From the NCBI GenBank assembly GCA_947631815.1, contig CANRMT010000009.1, positions 1-45,712 on the forward strand: DNA of 45,712 nucleotides. The letters run 5' to 3'. Below, piece by piece: positions 7,643-14,939 of this stretch (position 1 is its first letter; each line of letters begins with the position of its first letter). The DNA comes from an uncultured Eisenbergiella sp. (GTDB lineage: Bacteria; Bacillota; Clostridia; Lachnospirales; Lachnospiraceae). Position numbers and translations under genes: made by a program. Under the pieces are notes generated by a model. The model was not told the DNA's origin. It saw only the letters and a program-made list of their open reading frames with translations, and ran no database searches.

Positions 7643-8467
7643 ATGAGAATTTTCAATCTGGACAGTCCGTTCATGCAGTTTCTGACGAAGGTCGCCAATC
7701 TGATGATCCTGAACATGCTCACGCTGGTGTGCTGTATCCCGATCGTCACGGCGGGGGCGGCGGTAACGGCACTGTATTATGTCACGCTGAAAATGGCGAA
7801 GGGCGATGAACCTTATATTTTCAAGAGCTATTTCAAGTCCTTTAAAGAAAATTTCAGGCAGGCGACGGTGATCTGGATCATCATGCTGGCGGTGATCGCA
7901 CTCTTTGCGGCGGACTGGAACATCATCCTTCACGGGATGGAGGGAACGGGCGCGCAGGTCATGCGGATCGTCATGTTCGTGATCAGCGTTTTCCTGGTGC
8001 TGACGGCGCTGTATGTCTTCCCGGTGCTGTCCAGATTTGAAAATACGGTGAAGCAGACGATCAAGAATTCCTTCCTGATGAGCATTCTCAATCTGCCCAA
8101 GAGCATCCTGATCGTGATCATCCATCTGCTCCCGGTGGTGCTCATCATGATCTCGGTATCCCTGGTCCCGGTGGTCTTTCTGCTGGGAATGAGCGTGGTG
8201 GCTTATCTGTGCAGCATGCTCTACGTGAAGATCTTCCGGCGTTTTGAGCCGGAGGACCTGAATCAGGAGCAGTCCGACGAGCTGCAGCCGCTTTCCTTCA
8301 TCGTGGAGGAGGAGCGCGAGAAGCAGGAAGCGCTGGAGCGTGAAGCGGCAGCGCAGGTGGCTCTGGAGAGCGCGGCGGCAGGAAATGAGGCGGAGGCTTC
8401 TCAGACGGACGGCGCAGCAGAAAGTGATGGGGCGGAGGCGTCTCAGCCAGACGGCACAGCAGTCTGA
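7643..8467 (+). CDS. YesL family (DUF624) membrane protein
   Basis: Residues 1-205 match the YesL/DUF624 pattern: an N-terminal MRIFNLDSPF motif, then about five to six membrane helices (about 17-50, 72-95, 103-130, 150-195) with a cytoplasmic FKSYFKSFKENF loop. YesL proteins accompany carbohydrate ABC transporters and their regulators in Firmicutes; their biochemical role is not established. The C-terminal 65 residues are a charged, repetitive tail rich in A, E and Q with SQ(T/P)DGxA units. This tail continues in frame past the stop (see 8468-8560). GAGGGTG just upstream supports the start. The MsmX-like ATPase downstream fits a link with sugar uptake. Confidence 0.85.
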   Translation: MRIFNLDSPFMQFLTKVANLMILNMLTLVCCIPIVTAGAAVTALYYVTLKMAKGDEPYIFKSYFKSFKENFRQATVIWIIMLAVIALFAADWNIILHGMEGTGAQVMRIVMFVISVFLVLTALYVFPVLSRFENTVKQTIKNSFLMSILNLPKSILIVIIHLLPVVLIMISVSLVPVVFLLGMSVVAYLCSMLYVKIFRRFEPEDLNQEQSDELQPLSFIVEEEREKQEALEREAAAQVALESAAAGNEAEASQTDGAAESDGAEASQPDGTAV

Positions 8468-8560
8468 AATGAGACGGAGATACTCTAGTCAGACGGTACA
8501 GCAGTCGGAAATGAGATGAAGACATCCCGGCCGGACGGCAAAACGGACGCCGAAGCCTGA
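8468..8560 (+). other. In-frame remnant of the YesL repetitive tail beyond its stop codon
   Basis: Read in the same frame as the gene ending at 8467, this stretch encodes further SDGTAVGNE- and RPDGKTDAEA-like units interrupted by TGA (8465-8467) and TAG. At the DNA level about 27 bases beginning CAGACGG, just before the stop, recur about 42 bases later. The rest of the gap up to 8749 is AT-richer. It holds a small inverted repeat, TTGTC/GACAA, near 8650, and no gene. Confidence 0.55.
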
Positions 8561-8749
8561 AAACGGGCCGAAAAAGGTGCGTTTCGAAACGGTTTGGAAC
8601 GCCCCTTGGACAAAGTGCATAGTTTGAAAAACCGATATTTGTCTAAAATGACAAGACAATTTTGAGGACTGGATATTTTTAAGCAATTTACCCAAGCACC
8701 CCCGAAAAGTTTGTGGAATACTGGCATAGCCAAAAACGGACACGTCAGG

Positions 8750-8785
8750 TATACTATCTTTAGATTCAGTTGAGCTTATCTCAAC
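8750..8785 (+). promoter_or_regulatory. Probable -10 box and start-proximal hairpin of the msmX-like gene
   Basis: TATACT at 8750-8755 is a good -10 box, but no clear -35 sits at 17 bases. Just downstream, GTTGAG (8769-8774) and CTCAAC (8780-8785) form a perfect 6-base inverted repeat around CTTAT. This falls at the beginning of the transcript and could be an operator or a stabilising 5' hairpin. Confidence 0.45.
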
Positions 8786-8813
8786 ATAAAAAAGCAAAGG
8801 GAGGCAAAAACCA

Positions 8814-9917
8814 ATGGCAAGTTTATCTTTAAAGAACATTTGTAAGGTTTATCCCAACGGTTTTGAAGCTGTTAAGAACTTCAACCTTGAGATCGCCGAC
8901 AAAGAGTTCATCATTTTCGTAGGCCCTTCAGGATGCGGTAAGTCCACCACCCTGCGTATGATCGCCGGCCTGGAAGACATTTCTTCCGGCGAGCTGAAGA
9001 TCGGCGACAGAGTCGTGAACGATGTTGAGCCGAAGGACAGAGATATCGCAATGGTATTCCAGAACTACGCTCTGTATCCTCATATGACCGTCTATGATAA
9101 CATGGCTTTCGGTCTTAAATTAAGAAAAGTTCCGAAGGATGAGATCGACAAGATGGTGAAAGAGGCCGCGAAGATCCTCGACCTGACCCAGCTGCTGGAT
9201 CGTAAGCCGAAGGCTCTGTCCGGTGGTCAGAGACAGCGTGTTGCCATGGGCCGTGCCATCGTTCGTAATCCTAAGGTGTTCCTGATGGATGAGCCGCTGT
9301 CCAACCTGGATGCTAAGCTGCGTGTGCAGATGCGTATCGAGATCGCGAAGCTGCATCAGAGACTGGGCACCACGATCATCTACGTTACGCATGACCAGAC
9401 CGAGGCTATGACCCTGGGCACCAGGATCGTCGTTATGAAGGACGGCGTTGTGCAGCAGGTTGATACCCCTCAGAATCTGTATGAGAAGCCCGGCAACCTG
9501 TTCGTGGCAGGATTCATGGGATCTCCTCAGATGAACTTCCTGGATGCTGTTGTCAAGGTCAACGGCAGCAATGTCTCCCTGGAGCTTGCGGGCCAGAGCA
9601 TTCCGCTTCCGGCTGCCAAGGCGCAGAAGCTGATGGGCTACAACGGCAAGACCGTTACCATGGGTATCCGTCCTGAGGACGTTTACGATGATGACGATGC
9701 TCTTTCCAAGGCGAAGGTTACCTTCTCCTCCACCATCAGAGTATACGAGCTGCTGGGCGCTGAAGTGTTCCTGTACTTCGATCTGGGCGAGTTCCCGATC
9801 ACCGCGAGAGTGGATCCCCGTACGACCGCGAGACCTGGCGACAACGTCAAGTTCACCTTCGATATCGAGAAGATCCATGTATTCGACAAAGAGACCGAGC
9901 AGACCATTACCAACTGA
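8814..9917 (+). CDS. msmX: Sugar ABC transporter ATPase, MsmX/UgpC type
   Basis: This is the cytoplasmic ATPase of CUT1-type carbohydrate importers. It has Walker A GPSGCGKST (about 38-46), the signature LSGGQRQRVAMGRA (about 135-148), Walker B VFLMDEPLSNLDAKL, the switch histidine in VTHDQTEA, and a C-terminal regulatory OB-fold domain typical of MalK/UgpC/MsmX (about 235-367). The 367-residue length is normal. In Firmicutes one such ATPase often serves many sugar permeases encoded elsewhere; no permease lies next to it here, which fits a shared subunit. Codon use differs from neighbours, with many T-ending codons such as GGT, GCT, GTT and CGT, a pattern expected for very high expression. 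AAAGGGAGG precedes the ATG and a strong terminator follows, so it is transcribed alone. Confidence 0.93.
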   Translation: MASLSLKNICKVYPNGFEAVKNFNLEIADKEFIIFVGPSGCGKSTTLRMIAGLEDISSGELKIGDRVVNDVEPKDRDIAMVFQNYALYPHMTVYDNMAFGLKLRKVPKDEIDKMVKEAAKILDLTQLLDRKPKALSGGQRQRVAMGRAIVRNPKVFLMDEPLSNLDAKLRVQMRIEIAKLHQRLGTTIIYVTHDQTEAMTLGTRIVVMKDGVVQQVDTPQNLYEKPGNLFVAGFMGSPQMNFLDAVVKVNGSNVSLELAGQSIPLPAAKAQKLMGYNGKTVTMGIRPEDVYDDDDALSKAKVTFSSTIRVYELLGAEVFLYFDLGEFPITARVDPRTTARPGDNVKFTFDIEKIHVFDKETEQTITN

Positions 9918-9931
9918 TCTCTGTACATGCA

Positions 9932-9960
9932 GGGGAGATGCGAAAGCATCTCCCCTTTTT
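9932..9960 (+). terminator. Rho-independent terminator of the msmX-like gene
   Basis: GGGGAGATGC (9932-9941) and GCATCTCCCC (9946-9955) form a perfect 10-base stem with a GAAA loop, followed by five T. Confidence 0.93.
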
Positions 9961-10038
9961 ACGTCCGCCGATAGGGGAGACTGCCCCGCGTTTTACCAAA
10001 AAAGACGATAATCCTGACAGAATTTGCCTGATTTTCGG

Positions 10039-10068
10039 TTGCATTGCGTCCGCCTTTTTTTGTATAAT
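10039..10068 (+). promoter_or_regulatory. Promoter of the KDG kinase gene
   Basis: TTGCAT (10039-10044) and TATAAT (10063-10068) are separated by 18 bases, with a predicted start near 10075. Confidence 0.75.
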
Positions 10069-10082
10069 GAGGACATGGGAAG

Positions 10083-10102
10083 GTTGTCCCGGAGGGGACG
10101 AC
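10083..10102 (+). promoter_or_regulatory. Leader hairpin upstream of the KDG kinase gene
   Basis: GTTGTCCC (10083-10090) pairs with GGGACGAC (10095-10102), with one G-U pair, around a GGAG loop. It lies early in the predicted leader, between the promoter and the AAGGAGG binding site of the kinase. Its role is unknown; it is too small for a known riboswitch class. Confidence 0.4.
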
Positions 10103-10136
10103 GGCATTTAAAAACGTATAAGGAGGAATTTGTAAA

Positions 10137-11234
10137 ATGGATCTGAAATTAAGGCCCGCGAGTGAGTGCAGGTTTGATGCGGTTTCCCTTGGCGAAGTGA
10201 TGCTGCGCCTGGATCCGGGCGAGGGCAGGATCCGTACGGCGAGGAGCTTCCGTGCATGGGAAGGCGGCGGGGAATACAACGTGATCCGCGGCCTGCGCAA
10301 GTGCTTCAAGCTCAATACCGCCGTGATCACGGCCTTTGCGGATAATGAAGTCGGCATGCTGATGGAGGATTTCATCATGCAGGGCGGCGTGGATACCTCC
10401 CTGATCAAATGGATGAAGACCGACGGCATCGGCAGGACCTGCAGGAACGGCCTGAACTTCACGGAGAGAGGCTTCGGCATCCGCGGCGCGGTGGGCTGCT
10501 CCGACCGGGCCAATACGGCGATCTCCAAGGCCACCCCGGAGGATTTTGATTTTGAATATATCTTCGGCACACTGGGCGTGAGATGGCTGCACACCGGCGG
10601 TATTTATGCGGCGCTTTCCGAGCAGTCCTGCGAGACCGTCCTGGCGGCGATCAAGACCGCGAAGAAGTACGGCACCATCGTTTCCTATGACCTGAACTAC
10701 CGTCCTTCCATGTGGAGCGCCATCGGCGGCATCGAGAAGGCGCAGGAAGTGAACAAAGAGATCGCGAAATACGTGGACGTCATGATCGGGAACGAAGAGG
10801 ACTTCACGGCCTGCCTGGGCTTCGCCATCGAGGGCAACGATGAGAACCTCAAGCAGCTCAACATCGAAGGCTATAAGAAGATGATCAACGAGGCGGTCAA
10901 GACCTATCCGAACTTCAAGGCGGTGGCCACGACGCTGCGCGAGGTGAAGACCGCTACCGTCAATGACTGGAGCGCGCTCTGCTGGGCCGGCGGCGAGATC
11001 TACAAGGCGAAGGATTACAAGGGCCTGGAGATCATGGACCGCGTGGGCGGCGGCGATTCCTTCGCGTCCGGGTTGATCTACGGACTGATGACCACGGGCG
11101 ACGCCGAGATCGCCGTGAACTACGGCGCGGCGCACGGCGCGCTGGCGATGACCACGCCCGGCGATACCACGATGGCCAGCAAGAAGGAAGTGGAAGCCAT
11201 CATGGGCGGCGCAGGTGCCAGGGTCCAGAGATAA
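10137..11234 (+). CDS. kdgK: PfkB-family sugar kinase, probable 2-keto-3-deoxygluconate kinase
   Basis: The enzyme phosphorylates 2-keto-3-deoxygluconate to KDPG, the step before KDPG aldolase in hexuronate breakdown. PfkB features are present: an N-terminal WEGGGEYNV substrate region (about 41-49), the NEEDF segment (about 219-223), and the C-terminal GGGDSFASG motif (304-312) with D307 as the expected catalytic base; the family consensus is GAGD. The 365-residue length is slightly above the usual 310-340. Assignment to KDG rather than another sugar rests on overall resemblance and on the KDPG aldolase and fructuronate-reductase-like genes elsewhere in the window. AAGGAGG precedes the start. 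It has its own promoter and terminator and is followed by a CdaR/PucR-type regulator. Confidence 0.8.
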   Translation: MDLKLRPASECRFDAVSLGEVMLRLDPGEGRIRTARSFRAWEGGGEYNVIRGLRKCFKLNTAVITAFADNEVGMLMEDFIMQGGVDTSLIKWMKTDGIGRTCRNGLNFTERGFGIRGAVGCSDRANTAISKATPEDFDFEYIFGTLGVRWLHTGGIYAALSEQSCETVLAAIKTAKKYGTIVSYDLNYRPSMWSAIGGIEKAQEVNKEIAKYVDVMIGNEEDFTACLGFAIEGNDENLKQLNIEGYKKMINEAVKTYPNFKAVATTLREVKTATVNDWSALCWAGGEIYKAKDYKGLEIMDRVGGGDSFASGLIYGLMTTGDAEIAVNYGAAHGALAMTTPGDTTMASKKEVEAIMGGAGARVQR

Positions 11235-11281
11235 AACTGCGGAATATCGTACAGAACTGTACCGCGTCATGCGGCGAAGCG

Positions 11282-11313
11282 GGACCGGCTGTCTTCTGGC
11301 AGCCGGTCCTTTT
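11282..11313 (+). terminator. Terminator of the KDG kinase gene
   Basis: GGACCGGCTG (11282-11291) and CAGCCGGTCC (11300-11309) form a perfect 10-base stem followed by four T. A GCGAAGC heptamer lies immediately upstream, near 11274. Confidence 0.85.
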
Positions 11314-11366
11314 GGCCTCTGTATGCGAAAAACCGCAGGCCCCGTCCGTGAAAAAAATCTTGCATA

Positions 11367-11397
11367 TTGACAGGGCATGTTTTATTATAAATATAGT
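11367..11397 (+). promoter_or_regulatory. Probable promoter of the CdaR/PucR-like regulator gene
   Basis: A perfect TTGACA lies at 11367-11372. The best -10 candidates are TATAGT at 11392-11397 (19-base spacing) and TATAAA at 11386-11391 (13-base spacing), so the -10 assignment is uncertain. Confidence 0.45.
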
Positions 11398-11441
11398 TGC
11401 ATCATATTTTGCGGAATATTCAGGAATGCGAGGGCGATCAA

Positions 11442-12530
11442 ATGATTTCAAATCAGATCATTCAGACGAGTATTGACGAATTGCGGGCCATCACGAAGGT
11501 GGATATTTATGTTTACGATCAGGACGGGGGCAGGATAGCCGCCACCTCGGACGACATGACGCTCTCCAGAGATATCATCGTGAGCTTCGCCGTTTCCCCT
11601 GCGGACAGTCAGGTGGTCAGCGGCTACCATTTCCTCAAGATCCTGGATGACGGCGAGGTCGCGTATGTGCTGGCGGCGCACAGTCAGAACGACGACGCCT
11701 ATATGGTCGCGAAGATCGCGGTGAGCCAGATCCAGAACCTGATCATCGCCTACAAAGAGCGTTTTGACAGGAACAATTTCTTCCAGAACCTGATCCTGGA
11801 CAATCTGCTCCTGGTGGACATCTACAACCGGGCGCAGAAGCTGCATATCGAAGTGGAGAGCCCCCGCATCGTCTATCTCATCGAGACGAAGCTGGAAAAG
11901 GACAACAGCGCCATGGAGATGCTCAAGGGCCTTTTCTCCAACCAGAACGGCGATTTCATCACGGCTGTGGATGAGAAGAACATCATCCTGATCAAATCGG
12001 TGGAGCGGGATGAATCCCCGGCCGCCCTGGAGCAGACGGCGCGCATGATCGTGGATATGATGAGCAGCGAGGCGATGATGAATGTGCACGTTTCCTACGG
12101 GACCGTGGTCCGCGAGCTGCGCGAGGTGTCCAAGTCCTATAAGGAGGCCACCATGGCCATGGACGTGGGCCGCATTTTCTACGCGGAGAGGAGCGTGATC
12201 GCCTACTCCACGCTGGGCATCGGCCGTCTGATTTATCAGCTTCCCGTCAACCTCTGCCGGATCTTCATCGAGGAGATCTTCGACGGGAATCAGGTATATG
12301 ACATCGATGACGAGACGCTGACGACGATCAATAAGTTTTTCGAGAACAATCTGAACGTTTCCGAGACGAGCCGTCAGCTTTTCATCCACCGCAATACGCT
12401 GGTGTACCGGATCGAGAAGCTGCAGAAGGCCACCGGGCTGGATATCCGTACCTTCGACGATGCGCTGACCTTTAAGATCGCCATGATGGTGGTTAATTAT
12501 ATGAAGTATCTGGATTCCATCGATTATTGA
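11442..12530 (+). CDS. CdaR/PucR-type transcriptional regulator
   Basis: This 362-residue protein has the architecture of sugar-diacid regulators. An N-terminal ligand-sensing region (about 1-115) begins with an ELRAITKVDIYVYD pattern, followed by a central GGDEF-like regulatory region (about 130-260). The C-terminal PucR-type helix-turn-helix (about 290-350) contains FFENNLNVSETSRQLFIHRNTLVYRIEKLQ. In E. coli, CdaR activates glucarate and glycerate genes. Here the position after a KDG kinase suggests response to a sugar acid or pathway intermediate, which is inference. The ATG at 11442 is used because GAGGG precedes it and the protein then begins like the family; the frame is open 15 codons further upstream. 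A strong terminator follows. Confidence 0.85.
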   Translation: MISNQIIQTSIDELRAITKVDIYVYDQDGGRIAATSDDMTLSRDIIVSFAVSPADSQVVSGYHFLKILDDGEVAYVLAAHSQNDDAYMVAKIAVSQIQNLIIAYKERFDRNNFFQNLILDNLLLVDIYNRAQKLHIEVESPRIVYLIETKLEKDNSAMEMLKGLFSNQNGDFITAVDEKNIILIKSVERDESPAALEQTARMIVDMMSSEAMMNVHVSYGTVVRELREVSKSYKEATMAMDVGRIFYAERSVIAYSTLGIGRLIYQLPVNLCRIFIEEIFDGNQVYDIDDETLTTINKFFENNLNVSETSRQLFIHRNTLVYRIEKLQKATGLDIRTFDDALTFKIAMMVVNYMKYLDSIDY

Positions 12531-12550
12531 GCCGGACGTGCAGAAGATAC

Positions 12551-12578
12551 GGGGGAGCGGAAGCTCCCCCTTCTTTTT
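12551..12578 (+). terminator. Rho-independent terminator of the regulator gene
   Basis: GGGGGAGC (12551-12558) and GCTCCCCC (12563-12570) form a perfect stem with a GGAA loop, followed by TTCTTTTT. Confidence 0.92.
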
Positions 12579-12646
12579 CGGACGGGGATTTTTGTTCATA
12601 CCCGGAGGCTGCCCCGAATAGAATGAGAAATATAGGAGGGACAGGC

Positions 12647-13738
12647 ATGACGGGCTACTATAAAAAGATCGCATATCTGGATTATCTGGAAAACGGCGTG
12701 AAGGTGAGGAACGCCGGTTTCCTGCGGCTGGAGGAAAATGCCGGAACGCTTCGGCTGGAGCTGCAGGTGAAAAAAGCGCCGGAGGATATTTCGGGAACGT
12801 ATGAGCTGAGAGCGGATACGGGCGGACTGGTGACACGCGTCCGCCTGGAGCACGGGGCGGGGGCCTGCTGTGCGGTCTGGCGGCCGGATGCGCCCCTACA
12901 GGAAGGAATGCGCCGGACAGAAGCCGGAGGCGTCTATATCCGGCTCCCCGGACGGCGGCTGATACAGGCCGTGTGGGGCGCGCCGCTGGGGCTGGCGGTG
13001 GAGGACGGACGCGAAGAGGGGATAGAGCCTGCGGCGGCGGTGTTGTTGCCGGAGGAGCCAGTTGCGACGGCAGTGTCAATATCGCCGGATGAATCAGAGC
13101 AGGAGCCTGCGGCGGCGGTGTTGCCGGAGGAGCCGGAAGGACCGGAGGAGGTGTCTGCAGCAGTATCAGCGTCGTCAGAGAAGCCCGCGGCGGTGTCAGC
13201 ATCATCAACCGAATCGAAGGAAGGGCCCGCAAAGGTGTCAACGCCGTCAGGGGCATTGGAGGAGCCGGGACAGGAGTCAGCGGCGGTGATGTCAGAGGCA
13301 TTGGAGGAGCCGGGGCGAGAAACCGCGGCGGTGGCAGTGACGTCAGAGGCGCCGGAGAGCGCCGGGGATAAATGGGCCCGGCTCTGTCAGAAATATCCGG
13401 TGATCCATCCTTTTGGAGACGGACGGGGATATCTGTCCGTCGCGCCGGACGATCTCGCGGTGCTGCGGCAGGAATTTCGGAAGATGGCGCATAACAGCTT
13501 CCTGCTGCACGGGTTTTACAATTACAGGCACCTGATCCTCGGGCGGCTTCCGGATGGCGGCGGATGGCGCTATTATCTGGGCGTTCCGGGAAATTTTTAC
13601 GACAGGGAGAAAATGGTCGCCGAGATGTTCGGCTTTGAAGCCTTTGAGGGAGAAAAGGAACGGGCGAGGCCGGGCGATTTCGGTTATTACATGAAGAAAG
13701 TGGAGATCAGCAGCGATGTCGAGGATCAGAACGGATGA
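12647..13738 (+). CDS. Two-domain protein with a long repetitive acidic linker, unknown
   Basis: The 363-residue product has a conserved-looking N-terminal domain (1-125: beta-rich, opening MTGYYKKIAYLDYLENG) and a conserved-looking C-terminal domain (about 240-363) with HPFGDGRGYLSV, HNSFLLHGFYNYRHLILG and YYLGVPGNFYDREKMVA segments. They are joined by about 110 residues of E, P, A, S and V repeats such as LPEEPE, AVSASSE and LEEPG. I think the C-terminal part is a Lachnospiraceae-associated domain of unknown function (possibly DUF6128), but I am not certain of the name. No signal peptide or membrane segment is seen. TAGGAGGG before the ATG at 12647 fixes the start. It overlaps the tadA start by 23 bases, so the two are translationally linked. 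Confidence 0.7.
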   Translation: MTGYYKKIAYLDYLENGVKVRNAGFLRLEENAGTLRLELQVKKAPEDISGTYELRADTGGLVTRVRLEHGAGACCAVWRPDAPLQEGMRRTEAGGVYIRLPGRRLIQAVWGAPLGLAVEDGREEGIEPAAAVLLPEEPVATAVSISPDESEQEPAAAVLPEEPEGPEEVSAAVSASSEKPAAVSASSTESKEGPAKVSTPSGALEEPGQESAAVMSEALEEPGRETAAVAVTSEAPESAGDKWARLCQKYPVIHPFGDGRGYLSVAPDDLAVLRQEFRKMAHNSFLLHGFYNYRHLILGRLPDGGGWRYYLGVPGNFYDREKMVAEMFGFEAFEGEKERARPGDFGYYMKKVEISSDVEDQNG

Positions 13739-14393
13739 GGAAAAGGCCGCCGCGAGAACGGCGTCGAAAGAAGCCCTGAAAAAGAAATGGATGCTGGAGC
13801 AGGAGGAAAAGCGCGGCGTTCATGAAAAATATATGCGGGAAGCGCTGCGGCAGGCGAAGCGCGCGGCGGCCCTGGGGGAAACGCCCATCGGCTGCATCAT
13901 CGTGCATGAAGGAAGGATCGTCGGCCGCGGCTATAACCGGCGCAACACGGATAAAAGCACGCTGTCCCATGCGGAGATCAGCGCGATCCGAAGGGCCTGC
14001 CGGGCGCTGGGCGACTGGCGGCTGGAGGACTGCGCGCTGTACGTGACGCTGGAGCCCTGCCAGATGTGCGCCGGGGCCATCGTGCAGGCCAGGATCCCGG
14101 AGGTTTTTATCGGCTGCATGAACGCAAAGGCCGGGTGCGCCGGATCCGTTTACAATCTCCTGGAGGAGCCTGCGTTCAACCATCAGGCGAGGGTATGCCG
14201 CGGGGTGTTGGAGGACGAATGCAGCCGGATGATGAAGGATTTTTTTCGGGATCTGCGTCTGCGGCTGAAAACGCCTGCAGAAGGTACCGCGGCCGGAATC
14301 TCTATGGAAGAGGCCGCGGCCAAAAGCTCTACAGAAGGGTGCGTGATCCAAAAACCGGCAGAAGATGCCGCGGCCGAAAAATCCGTGGAATGA
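13716..14393 (+). CDS. tadA: tRNA-specific adenosine-34 deaminase
   Basis: TadA converts A34 to inosine in tRNA-Arg(ACG). The zinc-binding deaminase motifs are present: HAE at 85-87, with E87 as proton shuttle, and PCQMC with C115 and C118. The core occupies about 35-190. The protein is 225 residues, longer than the usual 150-170. It has a basic and acidic N-terminal extension of about 35 residues and a C-terminal tail of about 40 residues with A/E-rich imperfect repeats (EGTAAGISMEEAAAKSS type). Another start near codon 26 is possible, but the overlap with the upstream gene favours 13716. The stop codon abuts the -35 box of the SRP RNA promoter. Confidence 0.92.
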   Translation: MSRIRTDEEKAAARTASKEALKKKWMLEQEEKRGVHEKYMREALRQAKRAAALGETPIGCIIVHEGRIVGRGYNRRNTDKSTLSHAEISAIRRACRALGDWRLEDCALYVTLEPCQMCAGAIVQARIPEVFIGCMNAKAGCAGSVYNLLEEPAFNHQARVCRGVLEDECSRMMKDFFRDLRLRLKTPAEGTAAGISMEEAAAKSSTEGCVIQKPAEDAAAEKSVE

Positions 14394-14422
14394 TTGACAA
14401 AACCGGGAAATCCGGGTATACT
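14394..14422 (+). promoter_or_regulatory. Promoter of the SRP RNA gene
   Basis: TTGACA (14394-14399), starting directly after the tadA stop, and TATACT (14417-14422) have 17-base spacing. Confidence 0.9.
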
Positions 14423-14428
14423 TATAGC

Positions 14429-14700
14429 TACCGTGCAGCCGGGAGAGCAGCGGCCTCCTGTACCTGCAATCCGCTATAGCAGGGGTGATGGCGCGTTGAG
14501 GGCTTTGGCCTGTATTGCTGCCCTTTATAAGCGGCGTTGAAGTTTGGGTCTTACGCAATGGATGTCTGTGAACCGTGTCAGGTTGGGAACAAAGCAGCAC
14601 TAAGCAGAATTTTCCGTGTGCCGTGAGGGTGCCTGGCGGAGCTGGCTGTAGAGGTAACGAATGGGGGTTTCGGGTTCGAGGCGTGCCGCACGGTTTTGAT
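14429..14700 (+). ncRNA. ffs: Large bacterial signal recognition particle RNA (SRP RNA with Alu domain)
   Basis: The sequence follows the B. subtilis scRNA layout. The 5' CCGTGC (14431-14436) pairs with the 3' GCACGG (14688-14693). The Alu domain contains CCTGTACCTGCAATCCGCTATAGCAGG-like sequence. A GTTTGGGTCTTACGCAA stretch lies on the 5' side of the long stem, and the SRP54-binding helix 8 carries GTCAGG and AGCAGCACTAAG around a GGAA loop. The usual UCC-GGAA-GGA tip is UUG-GGAA-CAA here, three base pairs changed but still paired. It forms the signal recognition particle with Ffh and delivers membrane and secreted proteins. The T-rich run 14694-14706 provides termination. Exact ends are uncertain by a few bases. 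Confidence 0.94.
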
Positions 14701-14744
14701 TTTTGAGCATAGGAAGGTTGACAGCGGCGGGCTGTTTTGCCGGG

Positions 14745-14773
14745 ACGGCGTGATGATGTATCATGCCGTTTTT
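14745..14773 (+). terminator. Terminator downstream of the SRP RNA
   Basis: ACGGCGTGAT (14745-14754) pairs with ATCATGCCGT (14760-14769, one G-U pair), followed by five T. It is probably a second terminator for the SRP RNA unit. Confidence 0.75.
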
Positions 14774-14843
14774 CTGTGTCCATGGATCTAAAGAAGTATC
14801 ATTTATAATTATGTGATTCCAGGCACAGAAATATTTAATAATT

Positions 14844-14927
14844 TTGTGAAATGGTTTGATTTGTTCACAAGTTCTGAGTATAATAATAGTGTGATTTCAA
14901 AACCTCAAAACTCCAATAATAGTGTGA
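14844..14927 (+). promoter_or_regulatory. Promoter of the DUF4143 ATPase with two types of operator-like repeat
   Basis: The -35 TTGATT (14856-14861) and -10 TATAAT (14879-14884) have 17-base spacing. An inverted pair TTGTGAA (14844-14850) and TTCACAA (14864-14870) surrounds the -35. A 13-base direct repeat AATAATAGTGTGA occurs at 14882-14894, over the -10 and start point, and at 14915-14927, with 33-base spacing (about three helical turns). The layout suggests a repressor that covers the start site. Confidence 0.6.
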
Positions 14928-14939
14928 AGGGATGTTTTT

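Noticed and set aside
10070-10136. Riboswitch in the kdgK leader
   Set aside because: Only a single 8-bp hairpin is present; no known riboswitch core motif is seen.
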